DNA from: Capsulimonas corticalis
GTDB taxonomy: Bacteria; Armatimonadota; Armatimonadia; Armatimonadales; Capsulimonadaceae
Assembly (NCBI RefSeq): GCF_003574315.2
Contig: NZ_AP025739.1
Location: forward strand, 1,922,001 to 1,986,000
Direction: 5' to 3'
DNA: 64,000 nucleotides
Shown here: positions 45,984 to 54,963 of the stretch, one piece after another
Numbering within the stretch: the stretch's first letter is position 1
How the letters are laid out: every line of letters starts with the position of its first letter
The notes under the pieces: model-generated
The model's database searches: none
What the model was told of the DNA's origin: nothing
The model's input: the letters and a program-made list of their open reading frames with translations, nothing else
Program-made: the position numbers and the translations under genes

Positions 45984-48900
45984 TCAAGTCCGTTTCATCA
46001 CGCGTCGTATCTTCACATGCCCGTCGGCGAACGCTTCGCAGACCCAGTCGTTTCCGTCGATGACGCTGGGCGTGGGCGTATCGCTGAGCATCAGCGCACC
46101 ATGCGGATCGTCGATTTTCACGAGGGACGCATGGGAAAGCGCCGCGGACGGGCGGTAAGGCTTTCCGGAAAGGGGACTGATGAATATGTCGCCGCCTTCC
46201 GCATGGTTTAGCGTTCCGGTTTTGAGGTCGATCTGTTTCTCCTGGAACGCGATGTAAGGCGCCAGGTCCTTGCGCAGCGCGGCGAGGGATGTCATCGCCG
46301 GCAGAGTATTGTCGTTGTCCTGGATGTACTCCATGAGGGCCAGTCCCAGCAGCTTCATGTTGTGGACCGTCATGTCTTTACGTTTCGCCCAGGCGAGCTG
46401 CTGGTTTCGGATCGCGATTTGCTGGGGCGTGAAGGGCTTCGAGATGACGCCGCCGAGCGGCTGGAGCTGGATATTACGGAACTCGACGATCTCGTACGGA
46501 CGCGTTTGCAGGCGGAACTCTTTGATCTGCGCGAGATCGACGCCGGGGTTATATCTGCGCAGCTCCGATGTCTTCGAGAATGTCAGCCAGCAGTAATCGG
46601 CGCCATGGCCTGCTTCCGCGGTGACTTCCAGGGGAATGACCCGGTCGCTCTGATCCACGGCGACGATGCGGCGCGCAACATTGCCAAGGGCGCGTTCCCT
46701 CCCCAGAAAATACTCCACGCGCCAATTCCCATGAGCGTCAAAATACGCCAGCGCTGGTTTGTCGTTGAACAGGAGCGTGACATCCGCGTCCATGTCCATA
46801 CGCCCCGGCTGCGGGGGCGACGCCGGGTGATAGATCTTATCCGGCGTGAACCCCGCAGGAAGGATCGCCTCCGTCTTCCAGGGAGTGGTGGACACGCCGA
46901 TACGCATGGAGAACGATTTGGCGCTCCGGGGGAAGAAATAGACGCCGCCGGCGCCGGACACTGCTCGGTTGGAGCGAAAGAGGGATTTTTCGGGATCGTC
47001 GTCGGACACTCCGAAGACTTGAGTGAACTGGCTCGAATCGCCGGAGGGATCTCCAAAACTGCAATTCACGGCGTAGGGAGGAAGCCCCCCGTACGAGGCG
47101 ATCGGCCAGCGGGAATAGCGCGGATTGCTGAACGACGCCGGCGCCGGGGCGGGCGAGCCGTCGGGCAGCCACCAGGCGCCATGCATCGTCCACCAGCCGC
47201 CTTCGGGGATCGCCCGTGTGACGTTTTCGATCTCGACGGTGCGTCCATTGGACAGCGTCGCCTGGTACCCATCGGCGACACGGACATTGCCCCCCGTATC
47301 GCTGCGCATCTCGATGATTTCTTTGCCGTCCGCGGAAACGGACCGGTAAAGATTGCGCGAGATTGTCTCAGTCGCCACCGGAGCGTTGAGACGACTGGCA
47401 ACCGTTTCGGCCTCCGCCAGGTCCCGGAAGCCGCCGATCATCTCAATGCCGTTGCTCTGGATCACGTCATTGACGACCGACGCGGAAAATGCCTTATCGC
47501 CCAGGAATATGCCCAGAACCTCGCGCCGGTGTGCGGCCGAAAATTTGGCAAGCTTCTGGACTCCTTCCGGGGTGAAGATCAAATTCACGCTGGGAGACGC
47601 GGGGATCTCAGAGCTCATCCTCGCCTTCGCGTTGACCACATCGGAATCCGTGAGGATGATCGGGGAGTTTTCAATCATGCGTGTCCAGGCGGCCTGTTCC
47701 TGAATCAGCTCGCGAGTCTTTCGCTGCTGCTCGGCTGTGAAGTAAACGGGCCGGGACGGAACGCCGGGGAGCGTCAGCTGCGGGATCACAAACGCCGTGG
47801 CGCCGGCCCTCCGCTCATATCCTTGCTCCAGAACCTTCTGGAACTTCGACTGGATCGTGAAGGCGTCGGGATATGCTTGCTTCGTTCTTCGATCCCAGAA
47901 ATGCACGGTCTCACTGTGGTCCGCGTTAAGCTCCAAGGTTTGCCTGATGGGGCGCTGCGGGGCCGCCGGGCAGGCGACATCCTTCAAATAGAGAAATTGC
48001 AGAATGCCGCGCTCCTGGCGATGCTGCGCCGGAGGTTCTCCCGACTCCGGCGACGCTGCCGGGGATGCCTGAGCCCGAACCATGGGGCGCAGGATCGATA
48101 CCGGGATTAGCAGCGCCAGCCCCGCGCCGGCGGCGGCGATGAGTTTCTTGCGGCCCAATTGCCGGCGGTTGACGCCGGGCGCCAGCATCGCTTGGATCCG
48201 CCCCTCGGTCTCGCGCGGCAGCGCCATCGCGATCGCCACGGTGCGCGGGTTCGCGCCTTCGGGCAGCGAGCGCAGCACGTCCAGTAGTCGCTGGGCGTAG
48301 TCGCTCGGGCGAACGCCGGCATGCAGAACGCAGTCGTCGCAGGCCAGCTCGCTGGTCTCGCGCGCCTGGCGCGCCGCTATCCAGACCATCGGATGGAACC
48401 AGTAGAGAGCGCCGGCGAGGCGCGCGGCGGTCTGCGTCACCCAATCTCCCCGCCGCACATGCGCGAACTCGTGCAGCAGGGCCGCGCGCCGGCACTCCGC
48501 CGACCAGTTTCCCGACTGCGGCGGCAGTAAAACCACGGGATGAAGCGCCCCCCATGTGATCGGCACAACCACGCCGCTCTCCTCAGACGCTTGCCGCGCC
48601 GCCACGCGCCGCCGAACGCGCATCGCCTGCCGCGCGCTGTCGGCGATCTCCTGAGTCTCTGGATCCAGAGGCCGACTGCCGCGCCACGCGCGGTTCACCC
48701 GGCGCATCCCCATCGCGATCCGGCCAAGAGCCAGCGCAAAGCCGGCCATCCAGACGGCCGTGATGAGGAGCGCCCACGGAATAGAAAACCCATGGCGCGC
48801 GGCCGGCGCCACGGCGACTGGTTCGGGCGCTGCGGATGCGGCGGCGATCGGCGCGCTGCTCTGATCCACCGCGCTGGACGCAGCTTCCGGAGACGGCGGC

Positions 48901-49175
48901 CGTTTCGTCGCCGTCTCCGGCGCGCTGTCCCGAACGGCCTGAACGCTTACCGCAGGCGCAGTCGCGTGTCGCCGCGCCACGGCGACATTCCAGGACGGCA
49001 GCGTCAGGGACAAAATGGGGAGAACGAGCACGCCGGCGACCGCCGCCGCCCAAACCACGTGCCGCGTGGACGCGGAGGCGCGGCGAAGCGCCCGGTGGAC
49101 CGCCATCGCGGCCGCCAGCAGAAGAGTGCTTTTGAACAGCAGCAGCGGCAAAGCATGAAAGATAAATGCAGTCAC
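45984..49175 (-). CDS. BlaR1-like M56 protease fused to a SecD P1-head-like and a DUF1559-like region
   Basis: The 1063-residue protein starts at GTG 49175, eight bases after AGAGGA. Residues 1-370 form the M56 integral-membrane sensor protease: several helices, HEFAH at 235-239 and a third ligand region ETSELACDD. After the last helix (about 345-363) comes an extracytoplasmic part. Residues 505-600 (ILTDSDVVNAK, NLIFTPEGVQKLAKFS, FLGDKAFSASVVNDVI, GGFRDLAEAE) follow the SecD P1-head pattern. Residues 600-925 are unassigned beta-rich sequence. Residues 938-1060 (HNMKLLGLALMEYIQDNDNTLPA to AFADGHVK) resemble a DUF1559 domain without its prepilin helix. It is paired with BlaI, which it presumably inactivates on sensing a signal. 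Confidence 0.88.
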   Translation of the reverse strand: MTAFIFHALPLLLFKSTLLLAAAMAVHRALRRASASTRHVVWAAAVAGVLVLPILSLTLPSWNVAVARRHATAPAVSVQAVRDSAPETATKRPPSPEAASSAVDQSSAPIAAASAAPEPVAVAPAARHGFSIPWALLITAVWMAGFALALGRIAMGMRRVNRAWRGSRPLDPETQEIADSARQAMRVRRRVAARQASEESGVVVPITWGALHPVVLLPPQSGNWSAECRRAALLHEFAHVRRGDWVTQTAARLAGALYWFHPMVWIAARQARETSELACDDCVLHAGVRPSDYAQRLLDVLRSLPEGANPRTVAIAMALPRETEGRIQAMLAPGVNRRQLGRKKLIAAAGAGLALLIPVSILRPMVRAQASPAASPESGEPPAQHRQERGILQFLYLKDVACPAAPQRPIRQTLELNADHSETVHFWDRRTKQAYPDAFTIQSKFQKVLEQGYERRAGATAFVIPQLTLPGVPSRPVYFTAEQQRKTRELIQEQAAWTRMIENSPIILTDSDVVNAKARMSSEIPASPSVNLIFTPEGVQKLAKFSAAHRREVLGIFLGDKAFSASVVNDVIQSNGIEMIGGFRDLAEAETVASRLNAPVATETISRNLYRSVSADGKEIIEMRSDTGGNVRVADGYQATLSNGRTVEIENVTRAIPEGGWWTMHGAWWLPDGSPAPAPASFSNPRYSRWPIASYGGLPPYAVNCSFGDPSGDSSQFTQVFGVSDDDPEKSLFRSNRAVSGAGGVYFFPRSAKSFSMRIGVSTTPWKTEAILPAGFTPDKIYHPASPPQPGRMDMDADVTLLFNDKPALAYFDAHGNWRVEYFLGRERALGNVARRIVAVDQSDRVIPLEVTAEAGHGADYCWLTFSKTSELRRYNPGVDLAQIKEFRLQTRPYEIVEFRNIQLQPLGGVISKPFTPQQIAIRNQQLAWAKRKDMTVHNMKLLGLALMEYIQDNDNTLPAMTSLAALRKDLAPYIAFQEKQIDLKTGTLNHAEGGDIFISPLSGKPYRPSAALSHASLVKIDDPHGALMLSDTPTPSVIDGNDWVCEAFADGHVKIRRVMKRT

Positions 49176-49267
49176 TTGTCCATTCCTCTCGTGCGCTAAC
49201 ATCGATCTCGTTCACGTAAGAAGTCAGAAAGACCGGCGGTTTTCATCGCCCGCGCCTCATCGGACGG

Positions 49268-49678
49268 CTAACCACGATCGTCGTGTTCGCCTTGCTCCGC
49301 CGCCCGCGCCTGCTGGATCATCTCTTCTAACCGCCCAAGTTCTTCCTCGGTGGGCCGCGTCTGCTGGTTGGCGAGCAGCGTCGCCACGGCCTGCTCGACG
49401 CTGCCGCCGAAGAATGTCTGCACCACCTGCTCGATCGCGCTCTTGGCGACCGCTGTCCAGCTCTCCATAGGCGAGTACACATACTTGGTCCCCACCAGAG
49501 TATGCTTGATCTGGCCCTTGTCCTCTAAAATCCGCATAAAAGCGCGCACCGCCGAATAACTGGGAGCGTCCGGCATGGCGTCCCGAACGTCGGTCACGGA
49601 CGACGCGCCGCGCTGGTAAAGAATGTCCATGATTTGACGCTCACGCCGGCTCAGCCGGTGCGGTAACAGCTTGTTCAT
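49268..49678 (-). CDS. BlaI/MecI-family repressor
   Basis: The 136-residue protein has an N-terminal winged helix (about 5-80): LSRRERQIMDILYQRGASSVTDVRDAM and YSAVRAFMRILEDKGQIKH. A C-terminal dimerisation helix contains the region normally cleaved by the BlaR1 protease. It lies 92 bases upstream of the M56 gene on the same strand. Two tandem palindromic operators overlap its promoter, consistent with autorepression relieved by the M56 protease. No beta-lactamase gene is nearby, so the regulated output is unknown. Confidence 0.94.
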   Translation of the reverse strand: MNKLLPHRLSRRERQIMDILYQRGASSVTDVRDAMPDAPSYSAVRAFMRILEDKGQIKHTLVGTKYVYSPMESWTAVAKSAIEQVVQTFFGGSVEQAVATLLANQQTRPTEEELGRLEEMIQQARAAEQGEHDDRG

Positions 49679-49695
49679 TCCTGAGACTCCGTAAG

Positions 49696-49755
49696 TGCTA
49701 ATAAAATCAGCAGGTAGATGCTAATCATATTAGCACTACCCCGCGAGTTTGTCAA
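49696..49755 (-). promoter_or_regulatory. blaI-type promoter with two tandem operators
   Basis: Minus strand -35 TTGACA (49755-49750), 17 bases, -10 TAATAT (49732-49727). TGCTAAT-CAT-ATTAGCA (49719-49735) overlaps the -10, and TGCTAAT-AAA-ATCAGCA (49696-49712) lies 23 bases downstream with one mismatch. Confidence 0.9.
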
Positions 49756-49899
49756 GCCGAAGTGTTCGATTTCTTAGCAGGGAATATAGAGTTATTATTT
49801 GACAGGGTTATGACGCCGTGATATTCTAAGCCAAACCAAAGCGCTGCCGCGCTCTGCGAACCGATCGCCACTCGTCGTCAATATGCTAAGGTAGGGATT

Positions 49900-51072
49900 A
49901 TGGAACCTTCATTGCCGATGGCCGCACGGAAATGTCTCGGCGCGCTCTGCGCGGCGCTGCTGATTTTATCCGCCGGCGCACACGCCTTTTCCGCGCCCGT
50001 GACGCTCATGCGCACGCCGAACGGCGGTATTCAGCCGCAGGCGGCCGTAGACAATCATGGCGTTCTCCACGTGATCTATTATCTGGGTGATCCCGCGCAT
50101 GGGAATCTCTTTTACGTCCGCAAGAAGCTGGGCGCGGATGCGCCGTTTTCCCATCCGGTGCGGGTGAACAGCGTGGCGGACAGCGCTATCGCGCTGGGGA
50201 CGATACGCGGAGCGCAGATGGCGATTGGGAAGGACGACAGTATCCATGTCGTCTGGAACGGTTCCGAGAAAGCTCCCAAAGGCTCTGGCGGAACCCCGAT
50301 GCTGTATGCGCGTTTGGCGTCCGCCTCCTCCGCCTTTACCCCGGAGCGCAGCTTAATCACCTGGGCCGGAGGTCTGGATGGCGGCGGTTCGGTTGCCGCC
50401 GATCCGCGCGGTAACGTTTATGTCGTCTGGCACGCCTCAGCCCCGGGTAAGGATGAAGCGTCGGGCGGGGTTTATTTGGCGCGCTCTGGCGATGATGGAC
50501 GGACATTTGCACGGGAAACCAAAATCAACACGCGTCCCACCGGACAATGCGGCTGCTGCAGCATGCGCGCCTTCGTGGATAGCGCGGGGACGCTGTATAT
50601 TCTTTATCGCTCCGCCGGAGGGAATTTCGACCGCGACACCACGCTGCTGGCGTCACGCGACGGCGGAGCGAGCTTCGCATCTTCGATGCTCAGTCCATGG
50701 CGGCTCGGCGCTTGCCCCATGAGCAGCTTTTCCCTGGCTGAAGGCCCCGGCGGCGTAATCGGCGCCTGGGAGACGGCGGATCAGGTTTACCGCGCGCCAC
50801 TGAGCCGGTCCGCCGTAATGATACAGGCCGCGACGGCTCCCGCCGGTTCCGGAAAGCGCAAATATCCGACTCTGGTCTCGAATAAAAAGGGAAAGAGTAT
50901 GCTCGCCTGGGTGGAAGGCGCGGGGTGGGAGCGTGGCGGCGCGCTTGCGTGGCAGGTTTACGGGCCGGCCGGGCAGCCGGAAGGCCCCGCCGGTCGCGCG
51001 AATGGTGTTCCTGTCTGGAGCTTCGTCACCGCCGTCGCGCGAGACGACGGATCATTTTTGCTGATTTACTGA
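49900..51072 (+). CDS. Secreted sialidase-fold (BNR-type) beta-propeller protein
   Basis: The 390-residue protein has a signal peptide ending near residue 32. Repeated blades carry S-x-D-x-G-x-T-like motifs (SGDDGRTFARETKI, SRDGGASFASSML) and alternating GTLYILYR, GNVYVVWH and DSIHVVW strands, as in sialidase-type six-bladed propellers. A CGCCSM cluster near residue 215 is seen in a subset of uncharacterised bacterial homologues. Catalytic sialidase residues (Arg triad, Tyr/Glu pair) are not evident, so an enzymatic role is uncertain. The gene stands alone, divergent from blaI. Confidence 0.78.
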   Translation: MEPSLPMAARKCLGALCAALLILSAGAHAFSAPVTLMRTPNGGIQPQAAVDNHGVLHVIYYLGDPAHGNLFYVRKKLGADAPFSHPVRVNSVADSAIALGTIRGAQMAIGKDDSIHVVWNGSEKAPKGSGGTPMLYARLASASSAFTPERSLITWAGGLDGGGSVAADPRGNVYVVWHASAPGKDEASGGVYLARSGDDGRTFARETKINTRPTGQCGCCSMRAFVDSAGTLYILYRSAGGNFDRDTTLLASRDGGASFASSMLSPWRLGACPMSSFSLAEGPGGVIGAWETADQVYRAPLSRSAVMIQAATAPAGSGKRKYPTLVSNKKGKSMLAWVEGAGWERGGALAWQVYGPAGQPEGPAGRANGVPVWSFVTAVARDDGSFLLIY

Positions 51073-51202
51073 GAGCGCGAAAACGGGGAGCGTCGCAGGG
51101 TATTCGCATGAGGCGGGAACATTCGGCGTGCGGTGTAGTCCATATCCTTGTAACTGCGAGGGGAAATCGCTTCTCTCCCAGCTCTACAGGGAGAATACAT
51201 CA

Positions 51203-51625
51203 ATGAAGATTTCAACCTCGAAGATTATTGCGCTCGGCGGCCTCTGCGCACTGTTCGTCAGCGGCGGCTCCGCCGCCTTCGCGCAGGGCGATCATCAATA
51301 TCAGAACAACGATCAAAGCCAGTCTCGCCAGGATAACAGACGGCATGACCATGGCCAGAACGATCAAACCTGGCAAGACGGACAGAACCAGTCTCGCCAC
51401 GATCAAAATAACGGCGGTCAGTATCATCACGAACAGACTGACCATAACCGCTATCAGAATGGCGGACAGGATTACTCGTTTTCGCGGAGCAATCAGTATC
51501 GCCACGCGAAGCATAAGAACAGCCGGCGCTTCGGGCATTGGCGCAATTATGGCGATAATGCCGCTGGGAACCGGAACCGATACGACGATTCGCAGGGGAA
51601 CTCCCAGCATCGCCACAATCATTAG
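51203..51625 (+). CDS. Small secreted His/Gln/Asn-rich low-complexity protein
   Basis: The 140-residue product has a clear signal peptide (MKISTSKIIALGGLCALFVS, cleavage near AFAQ). The mature part is dominated by His, Gln, Asn, Asp, Arg and Tyr, with repeated HDQN/QNGGQ-like words and no hydrophobic core, so it is likely disordered and possibly metal-binding. AGGGAGA precedes ATG 51203, and the frame is open 75 bases upstream. No family was recognised. It follows the sialidase-fold gene by 130 bases but has its own leader region. Confidence 0.75.
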   Translation: MKISTSKIIALGGLCALFVSGGSAAFAQGDHQYQNNDQSQSRQDNRRHDHGQNDQTWQDGQNQSRHDQNNGGQYHHEQTDHNRYQNGGQDYSFSRSNQYRHAKHKNSRRFGHWRNYGDNAAGNRNRYDDSQGNSQHRHNH

Positions 51626-51648
51626 ACACGTACTGCTTTAAAAACATA

Positions 51649-51681
51649 CAGCCAGGCGAAGGTTAATCCCTTGCCTGGCTG
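51649..51681. terminator. Possible terminator between convergent genes
   Basis: CAGCCAGGC (51649-51657) pairs with GCCTGGCTG (51673-51681), and AAGG/CCTT extends the stem inside. The T-rich tail (TATGTTTTT) is on the minus-strand side only. Confidence 0.5.
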
Positions 51682-51818
51682 CCGCTCTTTCTCACTTCCG
51701 CCAAACTGGCTCCTCCGTCACGCAGTCCTGCTCCAGAAACGCCGTCGCGTTGGTGAGAAGATTAACGCGGTCCACCGTTTGCGGCGTCGGCCAGAATCCG
51801 CGCCCGAGCGTTCCCCCA

Positions 51819-54752
51819 TTACTGGCGGCGTGCGAGCAGGACAGCCACATCGTCACGGAACGCGCCGTTGGCGTAAGCGCTGGCGTCCGCGACGATCGTC
51901 TCCGCTTGATGCTGAACGTTGGCGTCCACCTGCGTCTTCGTCAGCAGCCCCATCAGTCCATCGGTCCCCAGCAGATCGCGGCGGCTGGGGCCTGACTCGC
52001 TGATCCCGTCCGTGTACAGCAAGAGCGCGTCCCCGGACGCGAGCATGAAGGCGCGGTCCCGATACTCCGCGTTGTCCGCGACTCCGAGCGGCGGGCTTGC
52101 CGTTCTTAGCGCCTCGACGTCGCCATTCGCCTTTCGGATCAGCGCGGGCTCATGGCCGCAGGAGCAAAAGCGGATCTCTCCCGTCGCGGCGTCGTAGACT
52201 CCGATCCAGGCGGTCACGAAGCCAACGAGGAGATCGTGGGCGGTGACAATGGCGTTGAGCGCGGCGGCGGCCTGGGCGGGAGCGCGGTAAAGGTAGAGGG
52301 TGGTGCGCAATGTGTTTCGGATGAGCGCCAACTGCTGCGCCGCCGCCAGCCCCTTGCCAGACACATCCCCCATGACGATTGCGTACTGCTCTTTGTCCAG
52401 AACGAACACATCCATGAAGTCTCCGCCGACCGACGCTTCATCCAGGGCGGGCTGGGTGAAGCTGCCAAGAGAGAGACCCGGGATGTGCTTGGGGACGGTC
52501 GGCTGCAGCGCTTCTTGCAGCTGCTGGACGATGGCGCGTTCCTTGACGCTGACGCGGGCCGTCTCCAGCGCCGTTCGCGTGAGGGTCGCGGCTTGTTCGA
52601 TCAGCGCGATCTCGTGCGCTGTCCAGATACGCGGCTCATCCATGGAAGCCCACAGCGCGGCCACCAGCTGCCCGCCGTCGAAGAACGGCACCGCCAGCAG
52701 CGCGCGATTCTGGGAAGAAAGCATCCCCTGGGCGATGGCTGGAGACAGCGATGCGTGTACATCGACAATGACCGCCGTTCCGCCGCTCGCGAACAGCTCC
52801 GTAAGCATCTCGGCGAAATCCGAGAGACGGTAGTCGCCGGCGAGAGAGGCAAGATCGCCTCGGTGGTAATCACGACCCGCATGGGCGGCGTCACGAGACG
52901 CATCGTAGGTGAGATAGAAGCAGCGGGATACGTTCAGCGCTTCCCCGACCAGCGCCGCCGCCTCTTCCTGAATCGCATCGGGGTCCAGTTCGCTGCGGAT
53001 AGCTACGCCGATCCGCCCGATCAGCGCTTCCTCTTTCAGGCGCGCTTGCTGCGCGGCCAGCAAGCGCGCCGTTTCCACGGCGGAGCGGGTTTGAGCGGCG
53101 ACGGCCTCCACGAGTCGCACCTCGTCGTCCGTCCAATCGCGCGGCTTATCCGCCATCGCCACGGACAGCGTCGCCACCCGCCGCTCACCCTCGAAAATGC
53201 GAACGGAGATGGCCGAGCGCAGCCGGAGCTTGCGCAGGGCAGAGAGCAGGACCTCGGGCAGCGACCACCGATCCTCCATTGCATCGGGAATAATCAGGGT
53301 GCGCTCGTTTGGGTAGAAGTCCTCGGGGTTGACCTGGAACTCCGAGATCCGGTAATGGCCGGCGAGTGAGGGAAGGTCCGAACGGTGGAAGTCCTGACCG
53401 ACCCAATGGGAGTCGGCCGCGAGGTCGTTGAACGAGAAATAGCAGCGGTCGGCTTTGAGCGCTTCGCCCAGCGCGCGCACCGCCACCTGCTGGATCTCCT
53501 CCGGGTCCGTGGTGGCGCGGATCGCTTCGCCCACGCGGTTGAGCAGCGCCTCCCGCTCGGCGCGCGCCCTGGCTTCGCCCAGCAGGCGCTCCTGCTCGAT
53601 CTCCAGCCGCTTTCGCTCGGTCAGGTCAATGCCGTGCACAAGGATGCCGGAGACCTGCTTTTCCTTGTCGTAGAGAGGCTGGTAAGCGAAATCCAGGAAC
53701 CGCTCGTCCAGGGGGCCATGGGGCGTCACCCGGAGCAGGAGGCGCATATCCTTGCCGATGAACGGCTTGCCAGTTTGATAGACCTGATCCAGTATTTGGA
53801 CGAATCCCTGATCCACTACTTCGGGGAGCGCGACGGTAACGGGCTTGCCTAAGATGTCGCTGCGTCCGACCAGCTGGTAGTAGGGCGGATTCGCCATCTC
53901 GAACACATGCTGTGGCCCGCGCAGCGTCGCCATAAACGCGGGCGCCTGCATGAAGATGGCTTGGAGCCGAGCGCGCTCCTGCTCCTCGCGGCGCTTGCGT
54001 TCGGTGATGTCCAGGACATAGGAGAAGCCTTCGGCGCCCGATTCCTCGAAACGCGTGCCACCGATGAGAATGGGGACCCGCGACCCGTCCTTGCGGAAAT
54101 ATTCCTTCTCGTACGTGGCGGCGGAGCCTTCCGCGCGAATAGCCGCCACGCCTTGCTCGTTTCTGTCCGTCCACTCCGCCGGGGTCATTTTGCGAAAATC
54201 GAGCAGGCCCGCCGCGAGGTCGTCGCGCGTGTAGCCGACCATTGCGAGGAAAGTGTCGTTCGCGTCGGTGATCAGGCTCGTGTCCAGGTTCCAGAAGATC
54301 ACCCCCACGACCTGAGAGTCAAACAGCCGGCGTAAGCGGCCCTCGGCGCGCTCACGCTCGGCGATATCATAGCTGAGAAGCGACAGCGCCGCCTCCCGCG
54401 CGGCTTGCGCGTAGTGCTCGTGCGTGATATCCCGGGCGAAGACGATCAGTCCGCCGCCCAGCTCCGGGACACAGCGCACATGGTCCCAGCGCTCCAGCCC
54501 GGGGGAATGCGCCTCGAACTCGACGACTGCGCGCTCCTGCATCGCTCGCCGAAAGTTGTCATGGTAAACCGCGCCCTCCAGATACGGGGCGGCCTCCCAG
54601 ATCGTGCGTCCCAGGAGATGCTCACGCGAGACTCCGGCGAGGCGTTCGGCTTGCGGGTTGACATAGAGAAAGCGGTACTCTGCGTCGAACGCAAAGATCA
54701 AACTGCCGCTATCCTCGCCCAACTGTCGGAAATCTATCGCAAACTGCTCCAT
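51819..54752 (-). CDS. PAS/GAF-sensor PP2C-type serine phosphatase (RsbU/SpoIIE-like)
   Basis: The 977-residue cytoplasmic sensor has three PAS domains in the first 420 residues, recognisable by YRFLYVNPQAERLAG, FARDITHE, SYVLDITERKR and LVHGIDLTERKR. Two GAF domains follow (about 420-570 and 580-730), each ending with WTDDEVRLVEAVAAQTRSAVETARLL-like text. The C-terminal PP2C/SpoIIE phosphatase has metal-binding acids in GGDFMDVF and MGDVSGKGLAAA and a final FRDDVAVLLARR. It probably dephosphorylates an anti-sigma antagonist in a partner-switching pathway; the partner genes are not nearby. ATG 54752 was chosen over TTG 54788. Confidence 0.93.
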   Translation of the reverse strand: MEQFAIDFRQLGEDSGSLIFAFDAEYRFLYVNPQAERLAGVSREHLLGRTIWEAAPYLEGAVYHDNFRRAMQERAVVEFEAHSPGLERWDHVRCVPELGGGLIVFARDITHEHYAQAAREAALSLLSYDIAERERAEGRLRRLFDSQVVGVIFWNLDTSLITDANDTFLAMVGYTRDDLAAGLLDFRKMTPAEWTDRNEQGVAAIRAEGSAATYEKEYFRKDGSRVPILIGGTRFEESGAEGFSYVLDITERKRREEQERARLQAIFMQAPAFMATLRGPQHVFEMANPPYYQLVGRSDILGKPVTVALPEVVDQGFVQILDQVYQTGKPFIGKDMRLLLRVTPHGPLDERFLDFAYQPLYDKEKQVSGILVHGIDLTERKRLEIEQERLLGEARARAEREALLNRVGEAIRATTDPEEIQQVAVRALGEALKADRCYFSFNDLAADSHWVGQDFHRSDLPSLAGHYRISEFQVNPEDFYPNERTLIIPDAMEDRWSLPEVLLSALRKLRLRSAISVRIFEGERRVATLSVAMADKPRDWTDDEVRLVEAVAAQTRSAVETARLLAAQQARLKEEALIGRIGVAIRSELDPDAIQEEAAALVGEALNVSRCFYLTYDASRDAAHAGRDYHRGDLASLAGDYRLSDFAEMLTELFASGGTAVIVDVHASLSPAIAQGMLSSQNRALLAVPFFDGGQLVAALWASMDEPRIWTAHEIALIEQAATLTRTALETARVSVKERAIVQQLQEALQPTVPKHIPGLSLGSFTQPALDEASVGGDFMDVFVLDKEQYAIVMGDVSGKGLAAAQQLALIRNTLRTTLYLYRAPAQAAAALNAIVTAHDLLVGFVTAWIGVYDAATGEIRFCSCGHEPALIRKANGDVEALRTASPPLGVADNAEYRDRAFMLASGDALLLYTDGISESGPSRRDLLGTDGLMGLLTKTQVDANVQHQAETIVADASAYANGAFRDDVAVLLARRQ

Positions 54753-54963
54753 AATGCGAGGCCGCCTCGTTCTCGTCGTTAGGCTCAAACATCAAGTCGT
54801 CAATCCAAAACTCTCGCTCAAAGTATAGCATAGGCGGCGAAGTAATGGTCCGATGTCTGCGGAGGCCGGGCGTCAGGTCGAATCTCTGGAAAGCTCGCAG
54901 TTTGAACGAAGGCCAAATCCGGTTGACGCAGGTTTCACGGCAGAGCAAGGCGAACACTCAGCC

